This document shows positions 13,594 to 19,824 of a stretch of 20,179 nt of DNA, one piece after another. The number at the start of each line of letters is the position of its first letter. The stretch's first letter is position 1. A program made the translations under genes and the position numbers. The notes beneath the pieces were generated by a model, which did no database searches, was not told where the DNA came from, and saw only the letters and a program-made list of their open reading frames with translations. This DNA is from Bdellovibrio sp. (GTDB lineage Bacteria; Bdellovibrionota; Bdellovibrionia; Bdellovibrionales; Bdellovibrionaceae), in contig JAGIAF010000015.1 in the NCBI GenBank assembly GCA_017745015.1, forward strand, positions 2,472 through 22,650, in the 5' to 3' direction.

Positions 13594-14517
13594 TTAACTC
13601 CAACGATCCAGTTGCTTGAATCGCAGTCGTAAATCTTCCGTCATCTCATCGTACTTGTCGTCTTTACGAGTGAGCATATAAAGCGAATGCTTCCAATAGC
13701 CTGACTTCGGGCCGATGACAGTGATAAGTCCCATTTTGATTTCTTCCATCATGTAGGGAATCGGCAAGAAGCCCACGCCTGCGCCATCAAGAATTGCGCG
13801 GCCAACGACAGACATGATGTCTGATTCAAAAGAGATCTTCTTACGGACCTTGATATCTTGAAAAAACAAATCTGTTTCGTGGCGCAGTTTCATTTTGTAT
13901 GACGGTAAAACCAATCCCCAAGGAACTGCATTTAGAAATTCCACAGCGGAAGTATTTCTGCCGACTTTGATTTTCAAGGATTTCAAATTCGCCGTGGCCA
14001 CCATCAAATTCACTGGTGCGCCGATGCTTGCAAGTTCATGCACGTCTTCCGCATAAATTGGTTTATTAGTTAACATCAAATCTATTTCTCGAGTGCGTAG
14101 CGCCTGCAGAATTTCTTCATCAGGAGCTGAAGTGATCGAAACAATTTTGTCAGTGTTCCCGCGATTATCGCGAATGACGGGGCTTAAAAGGTCCGCGATG
14201 AAAGGACGCTCCACTTGCTCGCTGATTCCGATGTGCCATCTTTCAATCATCCGATCCGTGGGAGAGCGCAGAGATTCAGAAAATTCTGCTGCGACATCGA
14301 ACATTTTTTTCGCATATGCAAATGCTTGTTCTCCCTCTGAAGTAAGTTGCAAAGTGCGGCCTTTTTTCTCGAATAATTTGCGATCAATTGATGACTCAAA
14401 AATTTTTAGTTGTGATGAGAGTGACGGCTGACTGATGCGCAGGTACTTGGCAGCATTACTTACGCCACCTAGCTTTGCCGTTACATAGAAGTAATAAAGA
14501 TGGTTGTAGTTAAACAT
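13594..14517 (-). CDS. LysR-family transcriptional regulator, NhaR-like
   Basis: 307 residues, full length. The N-terminal winged helix-turn-helix covers about 1-65; NYNHLYYFYVTAKLGGVSNAAK, ISQPSLSSQLKIFE and KLFEKKGRTLQLTSEG closely follow the NhaR subgroup, which in enterics senses sodium and drives the antiporter gene nhaA. The effector-binding domain spans about 90-300. No nhaA is adjacent, so the physiological role is open. The ATG at 14517 has GGAGG about 9 nt upstream. It is divergent from the HPF-like gene across 203 bp containing a LysR-box-like palindrome (14615-14630). Confidence 0.9.
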   Translation of the reverse strand: MFNYNHLYYFYVTAKLGGVSNAAKYLRISQPSLSSQLKIFESSIDRKLFEKKGRTLQLTSEGEQAFAYAKKMFDVAAEFSESLRSPTDRMIERWHIGISEQVERPFIADLLSPVIRDNRGNTDKIVSITSAPDEEILQALRTREIDLMLTNKPIYAEDVHELASIGAPVNLMVATANLKSLKIKVGRNTSAVEFLNAVPWGLVLPSYKMKLRHETDLFFQDIKVRKKISFESDIMSVVGRAILDGAGVGFLPIPYMMEEIKMGLITVIGPKSGYWKHSLYMLTRKDDKYDEMTEDLRLRFKQLDRWS

Positions 14518-14614
14518 AAATTTAGACCTCCCTTTGACATGGGTTTTTCGGCACCTTTTTGGAACTAGACGTTCGCTGCAGCACTGTAAGTCGCAAGTTT
14601 TCTTGGAGAATTCG

Positions 14615-14630
14615 TTCTGAGTTAACAGAA
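14615..14630. promoter_or_regulatory. Palindrome in the LysR / HPF-like intergenic region
   Basis: TTCTG-AGTTAA-CAGAA: 5-bp arms with 6-nt spacer; it contains T-N11-A twice (14615/14627 and 14618/14630), the minimal LysR-box pattern. Placed between the divergent LysR and HPF-like genes it is a candidate operator. No confident promoter was identified in 14518-14720. Confidence 0.4.
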
Positions 14631-14720
14631 ATATATAACTTTAAACTAAGAATGTCATTCGAATTATATATTTAAAGAATCTGTTGTTTCTAGCGATAAT
14701 GGAAGAACAAGGAGGTAGAT

Positions 14721-15113
14721 ATGCAAACAGACATCTACTACAGAGACATCACTAGAACTGAGAACCTCGAAGCTTACTTGCTCGAGAAAGTTGAAGGAGC
14801 CTGTGAAGAGTTCTTCAAATTCGATAGTGGTGCCCACCTCACAGTACGCGTTGAGACCGATAGGCATCGCACTCACGCAAGAAAACCTAGCTATACTTGT
14901 GAGGTCATCTTGAAGCCAACCCGCTCACGTGGCGTGATTAAAATCAGAAAGTCTGATGAAAGCTTTAAGAGAGCTCTGATGAAAACGGTGGACAGCTTGA
15001 AGTCTGTACTGCGTAAACGATCTGGCAGAAAGCAAGATCATCACCGCCGCGATCCGATGTTGAGCTTCAGTCCAACATGGGAAGAATTGGAAATGACAAC
15101 AGTAGCATCATAA
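14721..15113 (+). CDS. Ribosome-associated hibernation/stress factor, HPF/RaiA (S30AE) family
   Basis: 130 residues, cytoplasmic. The S30AE-type beta-alpha-beta-beta-beta-alpha domain spans about 1-98: QTDIYYRDITRTENLEAYLLEKVEGACEEFFKF, then strands HLTVRVETDR, SYTCEVILKP and RGVIKIRK, and the final helix SFKRALMKTVDSLKSVLRKRS. The basic tail GRKQDHHRR fits rRNA contact. Members bind the 30S decoding area and silence ribosomes in stationary phase or stress. It lacks the C-terminal dimerisation domain of long HPF. The Shine-Dalgarno AAGGAGGT lies 5 nt before the ATG, the strongest in the window, so abundant expression is expected. Likely co-transcribed with the BON-domain gene 50 bp downstream. 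Confidence 0.78.
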   Translation: MQTDIYYRDITRTENLEAYLLEKVEGACEEFFKFDSGAHLTVRVETDRHRTHARKPSYTCEVILKPTRSRGVIKIRKSDESFKRALMKTVDSLKSVLRKRSGRKQDHHRRDPMLSFSPTWEELEMTTVAS

Positions 15114-15163
15114 ATGAACGAATTTTGTAGAGCATTGCTGAGTACTACGAAAGGAGAAGACCA

Positions 15164-15679
15164 ATGGGTTCACAGTTAAAAAATAATCCAATTGATAACG
15201 AATTAGCGCGAAAAATCCGCGATCGAATCAAATGGGATAAAAGAGTGAGCCCAGCAGATTTCGATGTAGTTGTGCGAGGATGTGCCGTTATTATCAGTGG
15301 ATATGTCGATACATCCTATAAAAAGATGGCAGCTCTGGAACTAGTCTCCGACGTTGACGGAGTATGGTCGATCGAAGATCGCATCGTAGTTCCTTCTGAC
15401 TATCATCGCACAGATGACGAGCTAAAAGCAATTATCACGAATGCAGTCGATGAGATGATTAAAATCGGAGGAGAGCACTTGGAAGTCGACGTTGTCGACG
15501 GAATTGTGAAATTCGAAGGTGAAGTATTTCGTCCAAGACTGAAAGCTTTAGCCGTCTGCTCAGCCTGGGAGCTATCGGGGGTGCGGGATGTTGTGGATGA
15601 AGTTCACATCATCGAACCGCCCCGCCGACTCCCACTTACTGTGGAATACTTTAGCAACAACAGCCAAGAGCTGTTCTGA
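15164..15679 (+). CDS. Protein with two BON domains
   Basis: 171 residues. Two BON (OsmY-type) repeats: about 10-77 (DNELARKIRDRIKWDKRV ... VIISGYVDTSYKKMAALELVSDVDGVWSIEDRIVV) and about 82-152 (TDDELKAIITNAVDEM ... GIVKFEGEVFRPRLKALAVCSAWELSGVRDVVDEVHI). Each ends in the typical V-x-x-V-x-D/N-x-I. BON domains are thought to bind membranes or phospholipids and are common in osmotic-shock proteins. There is no signal peptide or membrane segment, so unlike OsmY it is probably cytoplasmic. AAAGGAG lies about 9 nt upstream of the ATG. It sits in a likely stress operon with the HPF-like gene and is followed by a strong terminator. Confidence 0.88.
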   Translation: MGSQLKNNPIDNELARKIRDRIKWDKRVSPADFDVVVRGCAVIISGYVDTSYKKMAALELVSDVDGVWSIEDRIVVPSDYHRTDDELKAIITNAVDEMIKIGGEHLEVDVVDGIVKFEGEVFRPRLKALAVCSAWELSGVRDVVDEVHIIEPPRRLPLTVEYFSNNSQELF

Positions 15680-15695
15680 TCAAGGAGGAAGCTTG

Positions 15696-15719
15696 ATGAT
15701 GAATGAGTTCCCTACATAG
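15696..15719 (+). other. Possible mini-ORF of seven codons with strong ribosome-binding site
   Basis: ATGATGAATGAGTTCCCT ACA TAG (MMNEFPT) preceded by AAGGAGG, with GGAGG 7 nt before the first ATG, 16 nt after the BON gene stop and before its terminator. It could be a translated micropeptide, a remnant of a lost third operon gene, or chance. Confidence 0.3.
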
Positions 15720-15748
15720 TGCGGTCCTTTTCCCTATATCCCTCCATG

Positions 15749-15786
15749 ATAGGCGCCTCTGTATCAGCGGCGCCTATTCCTTTTTT
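15749..15786 (+). terminator. Intrinsic terminator of the HPF-like/BON operon
   Basis: ATAGGCGCC (15749-15757) pairs with GGCGCCTAT (15769-15777), with inner pairing CTG-TAT-CAG, followed by TCC and six T (15781-15786). Convergent with the small secreted gene ending at 15789. Confidence 0.88.
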
Positions 15787-15788
15787 AG

Positions 15789-16193
15789 CTACCATGGTTT
15801 GTAGAAGTCTCCGACAAGACGTTTTCCGAAGGTGCATTTTTTATTATAGATTTGGCTGCCATATTCCCATACACGCAGATAGACGTTGTTAGGATTCAAT
15901 TTGGAAGCTGCAACTTCGACGATCGTGTCAGATGGTGGACCATGTAAGATGAAATCATAATAGTGAAACTTGCTGTCGGCTGAATAGTCGCCATTGGGAA
16001 CTATTGTGGTTTTCTCTGACTGGTAATTGAACACTATGTATTTGAGTACTCCATCTGGAACATCGCCGACAACGCGAACCGAGTATTTGTCGACCTCGCA
16101 CAGAACTTTATTGAATTTAGCTTGGGCTGGAGTTGCCCACATGAAAGCCGAGAACAAGAATACTGTTATCGCCTTAAGAGGTTTGGTATCCAT
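15789..16193 (-). CDS. Small exported protein of unknown function
   Basis: 134 residues; no family recognised. The signal peptide MDTKPLKAITVFLFSAFMWATPAQA is cleaved before K26. The mature part (about 109 residues) is rich in beta-type and aromatic residues (KYIVFNYQSEKTTIV, FHYYDFIL, VYLRVWEYGSQIYNKKC) and has two cysteines, LCEVDK near its start and KKCTFG near its end, which could form a disulfide. The ATG at 16193 is chosen because AAGGAGG lies 6-7 nt upstream and it opens the signal peptide; an upstream in-frame start at 16250 would bury it. Periplasmic or secreted location is inferred. Confidence 0.72.
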   Translation of the reverse strand: MDTKPLKAITVFLFSAFMWATPAQAKFNKVLCEVDKYSVRVVGDVPDGVLKYIVFNYQSEKTTIVPNGDYSADSKFHYYDFILHGPPSDTIVEVAASKLNPNNVYLRVWEYGSQIYNKKCTFGKRLVGDFYKPW

Positions 16194-16238
16194 AGAATCC
16201 TCCTTGGTTAGCTCTATTCTAGAACTATTCCAAAGAGT

Positions 16239-16272
16239 TCCCAGATCCAACCGCCATAGGTAGGATCTGGGA
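16239..16272 (-). terminator. Long-loop hairpin between two minus-strand genes
   Basis: TCCCAGATCC and GGATCTGGGA form a perfect 10-bp stem (16263-16272 with 16239-16248), loop 14 nt, 13 nt past the stop of the barrel-like gene. There is no T run in either direction (ACTCTTT follows on the minus strand), so a transcript-processing or stabilising hairpin is as likely as termination. Confidence 0.5.
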
Positions 16273-16285
16273 TACGAGTTAAAAA

Positions 16286-17626
16286 TTATCTGTAATTACG
16301 TTTCAAACCGAATTTGTAGCTGAAAGTCAGATTGAACTGTTTGCCACCGAAAGCCATCGTTGTTGGTTTGACACCAAGTTTGTACTTAGGTGTAGCCTCA
16401 CCGTATTCAAGTCCTACGGAAAGATTTTTTACTCCCAAAAGATTGCGGCAAGCTGTACCAAGTGTCCAACCTTTAAGTCCACGTACGTTGCCGTTTGTGA
16501 ATTCGCCGTCGTTGCCTTCAGAGTCGAAAACGTGTTGATTGTAGTAGAAGTCCCAAGAGCAAGCTTGTGTTTCAAGACCGCGGTAAGCAACCTCAACACC
16601 TGTTGCGTGAGAGTTCACGAGTTTTGTATGTGTACCATCGCCATTGCCTTCAGGATTGCGCACGAATTCAGATCTGAATACGCGAATCTCTGCCTGACCT
16701 TTTTTCGACGTGAACATATAGCCCAAATAAGTTGTCGTGTCGTCTTGAACACGTTTTTGATTTGGGTAGCTGCCAGTGTCGCCACGCGCACCAGTCACAC
16801 CGATATAGAAGTCGTGATTTTTCAAGTACGGAGAGCTCGCCGTAAAGATCTTGCGAAGTGCATTAGTGATGCGAACTTCCATTGTACCAGCAGCTGAAGG
16901 ATAAGAGTTCGCGCGAGAGTCGAACGGTGTCACGTTGGATTCACCTTTAACGCCATCACCGTCAATCACAGAGAATGACGCCAATAAGACGCGGTCCAAT
17001 TCTTCCTTCAACTCGTAGTTCATTTGAATCCCTTGGTCGTAGCGAACCTGGATTCCATATGGAGCCGTCATATAATAGCGGCTTGGCTTGCCTTCAAGAG
17101 GTGCAAGACCGCTTGCTGCGAAGCTGCCCGCAAGAATTGTGATGTCTTGATTTCTTGTGATATCGATATCAGCACCGATAGCGCCCAAGAACCATGGACG
17201 ATCTACGTAACCATCAGCACGCATACGATTGGCGTTGTGAAAGTTTTGACGATCTTTTTCGTTATAATCCAATACTTGGTTTTTTGGGATCGCGCTGATC
17301 GTGATGAAGATCTGTTTAACGCGTGCGCCAGGATTGTTCTTAGATACCTTAACGTCACCTTCAATGACGTTATCGCCTACAGATGTTTCATTTCCGCCAT
17401 GCTTGCGGAGGTCATTATTTAGGACCGCTGCAACTTGGCCTGTGACGGTGGCAGCTACGCACACGCCATTAGATAGAATACCACCGTCCAAATAGCACTC
17501 TAGGTCTTCATTATTGCTATGAGGGGCCTGATTAAAGTAAGAGCTTTGGCCGTGAGACAGAGAACTGGCAAGCATCATCGCCGCCAACGTACCGAATTTT
17601 AGATAGGGGTTTGCCTTAATGTTCAT
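16286..17626 (-). CDS. Probable outer-membrane beta-barrel (porin-like) protein
   Basis: 446 residues; no named family recognised. The signal peptide MNIKANPYLKFGTLAAMMLASSLSHG is cleaved before Q27. An N-terminal segment with two cysteines (LECYLDGGILSNGVCVA, about 43-57) precedes many amphipathic strand-like stretches (YYMTAPYGIQVRYDQGIQMNYELK, FYIGVTGARGDT, YLGYMFTSKKGQAEIRVF, GVEVAYRGLE, LSVGLEYGE, FNLTFSYKFGLKRNYR), the pattern of a barrel. The chain ends in arginine, not the usual terminal Phe; F441 lies six residues earlier. The ATG at 17626 is chosen over an in-frame start at 17680 because AAAGGAG precedes it and it opens the signal peptide. Two more cysteines (CSWDF, GTACRN) lie in the barrel part. 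Confidence 0.7.
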   Translation of the reverse strand: MNIKANPYLKFGTLAAMMLASSLSHGQSSYFNQAPHSNNEDLECYLDGGILSNGVCVAATVTGQVAAVLNNDLRKHGGNETSVGDNVIEGDVKVSKNNPGARVKQIFITISAIPKNQVLDYNEKDRQNFHNANRMRADGYVDRPWFLGAIGADIDITRNQDITILAGSFAASGLAPLEGKPSRYYMTAPYGIQVRYDQGIQMNYELKEELDRVLLASFSVIDGDGVKGESNVTPFDSRANSYPSAAGTMEVRITNALRKIFTASSPYLKNHDFYIGVTGARGDTGSYPNQKRVQDDTTTYLGYMFTSKKGQAEIRVFRSEFVRNPEGNGDGTHTKLVNSHATGVEVAYRGLETQACSWDFYYNQHVFDSEGNDGEFTNGNVRGLKGWTLGTACRNLLGVKNLSVGLEYGEATPKYKLGVKPTTMAFGGKQFNLTFSYKFGLKRNYR

Positions 17627-17709
17627 AATTTCTCCTTTGAACGGAGGACGCTTATTCAACGGGCGTACCAAGACGGTCAAATTAATTTAACGTAGGGAAC
17701 AGCTCCAAG

Positions 17710-17739
17710 TTGCTCACCCTGAGATTCCATGAGTAAAAT
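17710..17739 (+). promoter_or_regulatory. Candidate promoter for the flavodoxin-fold reductase gene
   Basis: TTGCTC (17710-17715, 3/6), 18-nt spacer, TAAAAT (17734-17739, 5/6), giving a leader of about 90 nt. It lies in the 208-bp gap between divergent start codons at 17626 and 17835. Confidence 0.3.
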
Positions 17740-17813
17740 TGGTGTGTAAAATAGATGTATATTGATTCGACAGATGCGCAATGAGCGCCTGAATTTAACT
17801 GGAACACAACAGA

Positions 17814-17833
17814 CTGTTTCAGCGAGGAAACAG
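17814..17833 (+). promoter_or_regulatory. Hairpin over the ribosome-binding site of the reductase gene
   Basis: CTGTTTC (17814-17820), loop AGCGAG, GAAACAG (17827-17833): perfect 7-bp stem, with the GAGG Shine-Dalgarno spanning loop and 3' arm and the GTG start 2 nt beyond. A candidate for translational control. Confidence 0.45.
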
Positions 17834-17834
17834 A

Positions 17835-18407
17835 GTGAAGAACGATTCTATTCTTGTAATGAATGGTAGCCCATCGGGAAGTACCGGCAACTGTGCTGTT
17901 TTTATTAAGGATCTTCAGAAACGTGTGAAGTCTGCAAAGCTAGAAGTGGTTCACTTGGCTGAAACCAAGTATGGGCCAGGCTTAAAGAAAAAAATTTCGG
18001 ATTCTTCCGCGGTGGTCTTTGTGACGGGTACTTACTGGGACTCATGGGGGAGTCCTTTGCAAAGGCTACTGGAACAGATGACCGAGCTAGAAGCTTCGCC
18101 AGCCCTTATGGGAAAGCCTTGCGCTGTCTTCGTGCTAATGCATTCAGTGGGTGGAAAGTCGGTGCTGTCGCGCCTTCAAGGCGTTTTATCCACGATGGGA
18201 TTCATGATCCCTCCGATGAGTGGGATGGTTTATTCGTTGGTTTCTGATATCGCTTTAAAAGCCAAGACATCTCATGCAAAAGATTTCTGGCAGCGTGAAG
18301 ATGCTGAGATGATTTTTGAAAACCTGATCAAGGCCATACAAATGAAAGTGCAGTGGACTACTTGGCCCGTTGATAAAAAAGATCCAAGAAGGAAATGGTT
18401 TAGGTAG
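17835..18407 (+). CDS. Flavodoxin-fold NAD(P)H-dependent oxidoreductase (FMN reductase-like)
   Basis: 190 residues, cytoplasmic. VMNGSPSGSTGNCAVF (8-23) is the FMN-phosphate loop of the flavodoxin-like reductases, and VVFVTGTYWDSWGSPLQRLLEQM (60-82) is the second flavin-contact segment. KPCAVFVLMHSVGGKSVLSRLQGVLSTMGFMIPP (about 94-127) matches the third. It probably reduces FMN, quinones or other small acceptors with NAD(P)H; the substrate is not readable. The GTG start at 17835 is preceded by GAGGAAA. The gene's stop codon lies in the loop of a strong hairpin. Confidence 0.82.
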   Translation: MKNDSILVMNGSPSGSTGNCAVFIKDLQKRVKSAKLEVVHLAETKYGPGLKKKISDSSAVVFVTGTYWDSWGSPLQRLLEQMTELEASPALMGKPCAVFVLMHSVGGKSVLSRLQGVLSTMGFMIPPMSGMVYSLVSDIALKAKTSHAKDFWQREDAEMIFENLIKAIQMKVQWTTWPVDKKDPRRKWFR

Positions 18408-18420
18408 AACCATTTCCTTC
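18388..18420. terminator. Bidirectional hairpin enclosing the reductase stop codon
   Basis: GAAGGAAATGGTT (18388-18400), loop TAGGTAG, AACCATTTCCTTC (18408-18420): perfect 13-bp stem. The left arm codes the end of the reductase (KWF) and the TAG stop is in the loop. On the minus strand TTGGATCTTTTTT follows, so it terminates the convergent gene better than this one. Confidence 0.7.
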
Positions 18421-18427
18421 TGTTCGA

Positions 18428-18814
18428 TTAGTGCTCTGGCATTTGAGCAGGGGCCGCTTCAACACCTTTACCTGTGATATTGAGAGTGAAGGTATCAGTG
18501 TCGGTGGTCATGACTGCAGTGCCAGTGTAATCGCCCACTTCGGTTGGATCGAAGTTCAATTCGAAGTAGCAAGTATAAGTTGCATCGAGTTCTCCTAGGC
18601 AATCTGTTTCAGCCCAAAAGTCTTTACCATTTAAAGTGACGCTGGTGATGTACATATCTTTCTCGGCAGTGAATTCCCAAGTGTTGCTAGCGCCTTGGCC
18701 AATAGTCACTTCCCCGAAGTCATAGTTTTCAGTCATGTCTTCAAGGGCATGAATTTTAGCATGAGCAGAGAATGACAAAGTGCTGACGAGCAAAAGGGCA
18801 ACGAGGGTTTTCAT
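18428..18814 (-). CDS. Small exported protein with ASH/choice-of-anchor-D-like Ig fold
   Basis: 128 residues. The signal peptide MKTLVALLLVSTLSFSAHA is cleaved before K20. The mature part carries one Ig-like domain (about 30-118): YDFGEVTIGQGASNTWEFTA, SVTLNGKDFWAETDCLGELDATYTCYFELNFDPTEVGDYTGTAVMTTDTDTFTLNITGKG, matching the 'FG...vG...F...C...l....C...v.F.P...G.y...l.....L.G.G' pattern of choice-of-anchor-D/ASH domains, including the two cysteines. Such domains usually sit in long surface proteins; here one stands alone. The ATG at 18814 follows AAGGAGG. Role and partner are unknown; extracytoplasmic location is inferred. Confidence 0.75.
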   Translation of the reverse strand: MKTLVALLLVSTLSFSAHAKIHALEDMTENYDFGEVTIGQGASNTWEFTAEKDMYITSVTLNGKDFWAETDCLGELDATYTCYFELNFDPTEVGDYTGTAVMTTDTDTFTLNITGKGVEAAPAQMPEH

Positions 18815-19047
18815 AGGAACCTCCTTACGTTTGCCTCTATTGTGAAACTCCTCTGCGGAGGAACAAGTAGGGAACTGTTGTATGAAAGGAAAGTAACCGC
18901 GGGCTTGTCTTTCGAAAGGGCCTGGTATGTCAGTTGTCGAATTTTAAGACAGTCTTTTGAAAGAATTGCTCGTTCTAAGGTGAACCAGATCACTATGTTC
19001 TAAATTTATGGGTTAGCTGGGAATTCCAGGTTAAAACGTTTGTTCTT

Positions 19048-19824
19048 ATGAATGCACAGATAGAGATCCGCAAGCTATTGCAAATTGAATTTACCCGAAT
19101 AAAGACAAAAAATCCGCAGTACTCATTACGATCATTTGCTCGATCTTTGGGGGTCGTTCCATCCGCATTGTCTGAAATTATGAATTCCGATCGCGCAATT
19201 ACTAAAAAGATGGGCGAAAAGATTTTGACCAGACTGGCTGTTCCGCCAGATCGCTATTTCCAGCTGATCAGTAAGCTGGGCTCTCAGAACATTCCGGGGA
19301 TGATGGAAGACTCCGTCGATCCATCCTTCATTCAAATGAATAACGATCACTATCACGTGATCACTGAGTGGTATTACTATGCGATTTTATCACTGGTTGA
19401 AATTAAGGGTTTCAAAGAGAGCCCCGAGTGGATCGCAAGAAGGCTGAACATCACAGCTCGCGAAGCAGAGCAGGCGCTGGTTCGTCTGGAGCGTTTGGAA
19501 ATGCTCGTGCGTAACAGTTCCGGCCGCCTTCGTCCTTCTGATGTTAATTTTACGACGGCTGCTGACGTTGCCAATATCGCAGTTCGACAGCGTCATCTGC
19601 AAAATCTGGATTTGGCGAAGCGGTCCTTGGAAACTGACTCGGTTGACATTAGGGATTTCTCTGAAATGACGATGGCGGTGGATGTGAAGAAAATGGGTGA
19701 GGCGAAGCAGCTCATCAAAAAATTCCGTCGGGATCTTTGCAAGTTCATGGAAGATGGTACAAAAAAAGAAGTTTATAAAATATGTGTTCAGCTATTCCCT
19801 TTGTCTAAGGAATTAGGAAAATGA
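19048..19824 (+). CDS. TIGR02147/DUF4423-family regulator (second copy)
   Basis: 258 residues, cytoplasmic. The N-terminal helix-turn-helix (about 24-55) reads YSLRSFARSLGVVPSALSEIMNSDRAITKK, followed by the DUF4423 part: EWYYYAILSLVEIKGFKESPEWIARRLNITAREAEQALVRLERLEML (about 109-155, a winged-helix segment), RDFSEMTMAVDVKKMGEAKQLIKKFRRDLCKFM, and the family's typical end VYKICVQLFPLSK. It has the same layout as the protein at 11098-11910, but they are clearly diverged paralogs. The ATG at 19048 has no obvious Shine-Dalgarno. Its TGA overlaps the ATG of the next gene (ATGA), so the two are translationally coupled. Control of the partner gene is inferred from context. Confidence 0.9.
   Translation: MNAQIEIRKLLQIEFTRIKTKNPQYSLRSFARSLGVVPSALSEIMNSDRAITKKMGEKILTRLAVPPDRYFQLISKLGSQNIPGMMEDSVDPSFIQMNNDHYHVITEWYYYAILSLVEIKGFKESPEWIARRLNITAREAEQALVRLERLEMLVRNSSGRLRPSDVNFTTAADVANIAVRQRHLQNLDLAKRSLETDSVDIRDFSEMTMAVDVKKMGEAKQLIKKFRRDLCKFMEDGTKKEVYKICVQLFPLSKELGK

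Noticed and set aside
14550..14564. Sigma-54-like site CGGCACCTTTTTGGAA before the HPF-like gene
   Set aside because: The -24 part is good but the essential GC of the -12 element is missing and the distance to the ATG is over 150 nt.
16027..16263. Plus-strand open frame opposite the small exported gene
   Set aside because: It has no recognisable protein features or ribosome-binding site, and the opposite strand encodes a clear signal-peptide protein.
17024..17422. 132-codon plus-strand frame inside the barrel-like gene
   Set aside because: It is antisense to a well-supported exported protein with a good ribosome-binding site; the frame looks like a codon-bias shadow.
17675..17680. TTGACC on the minus strand as -35 for the barrel-like gene
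   Set aside because: No acceptable -10 hexamer is found 16-18 nt downstream.
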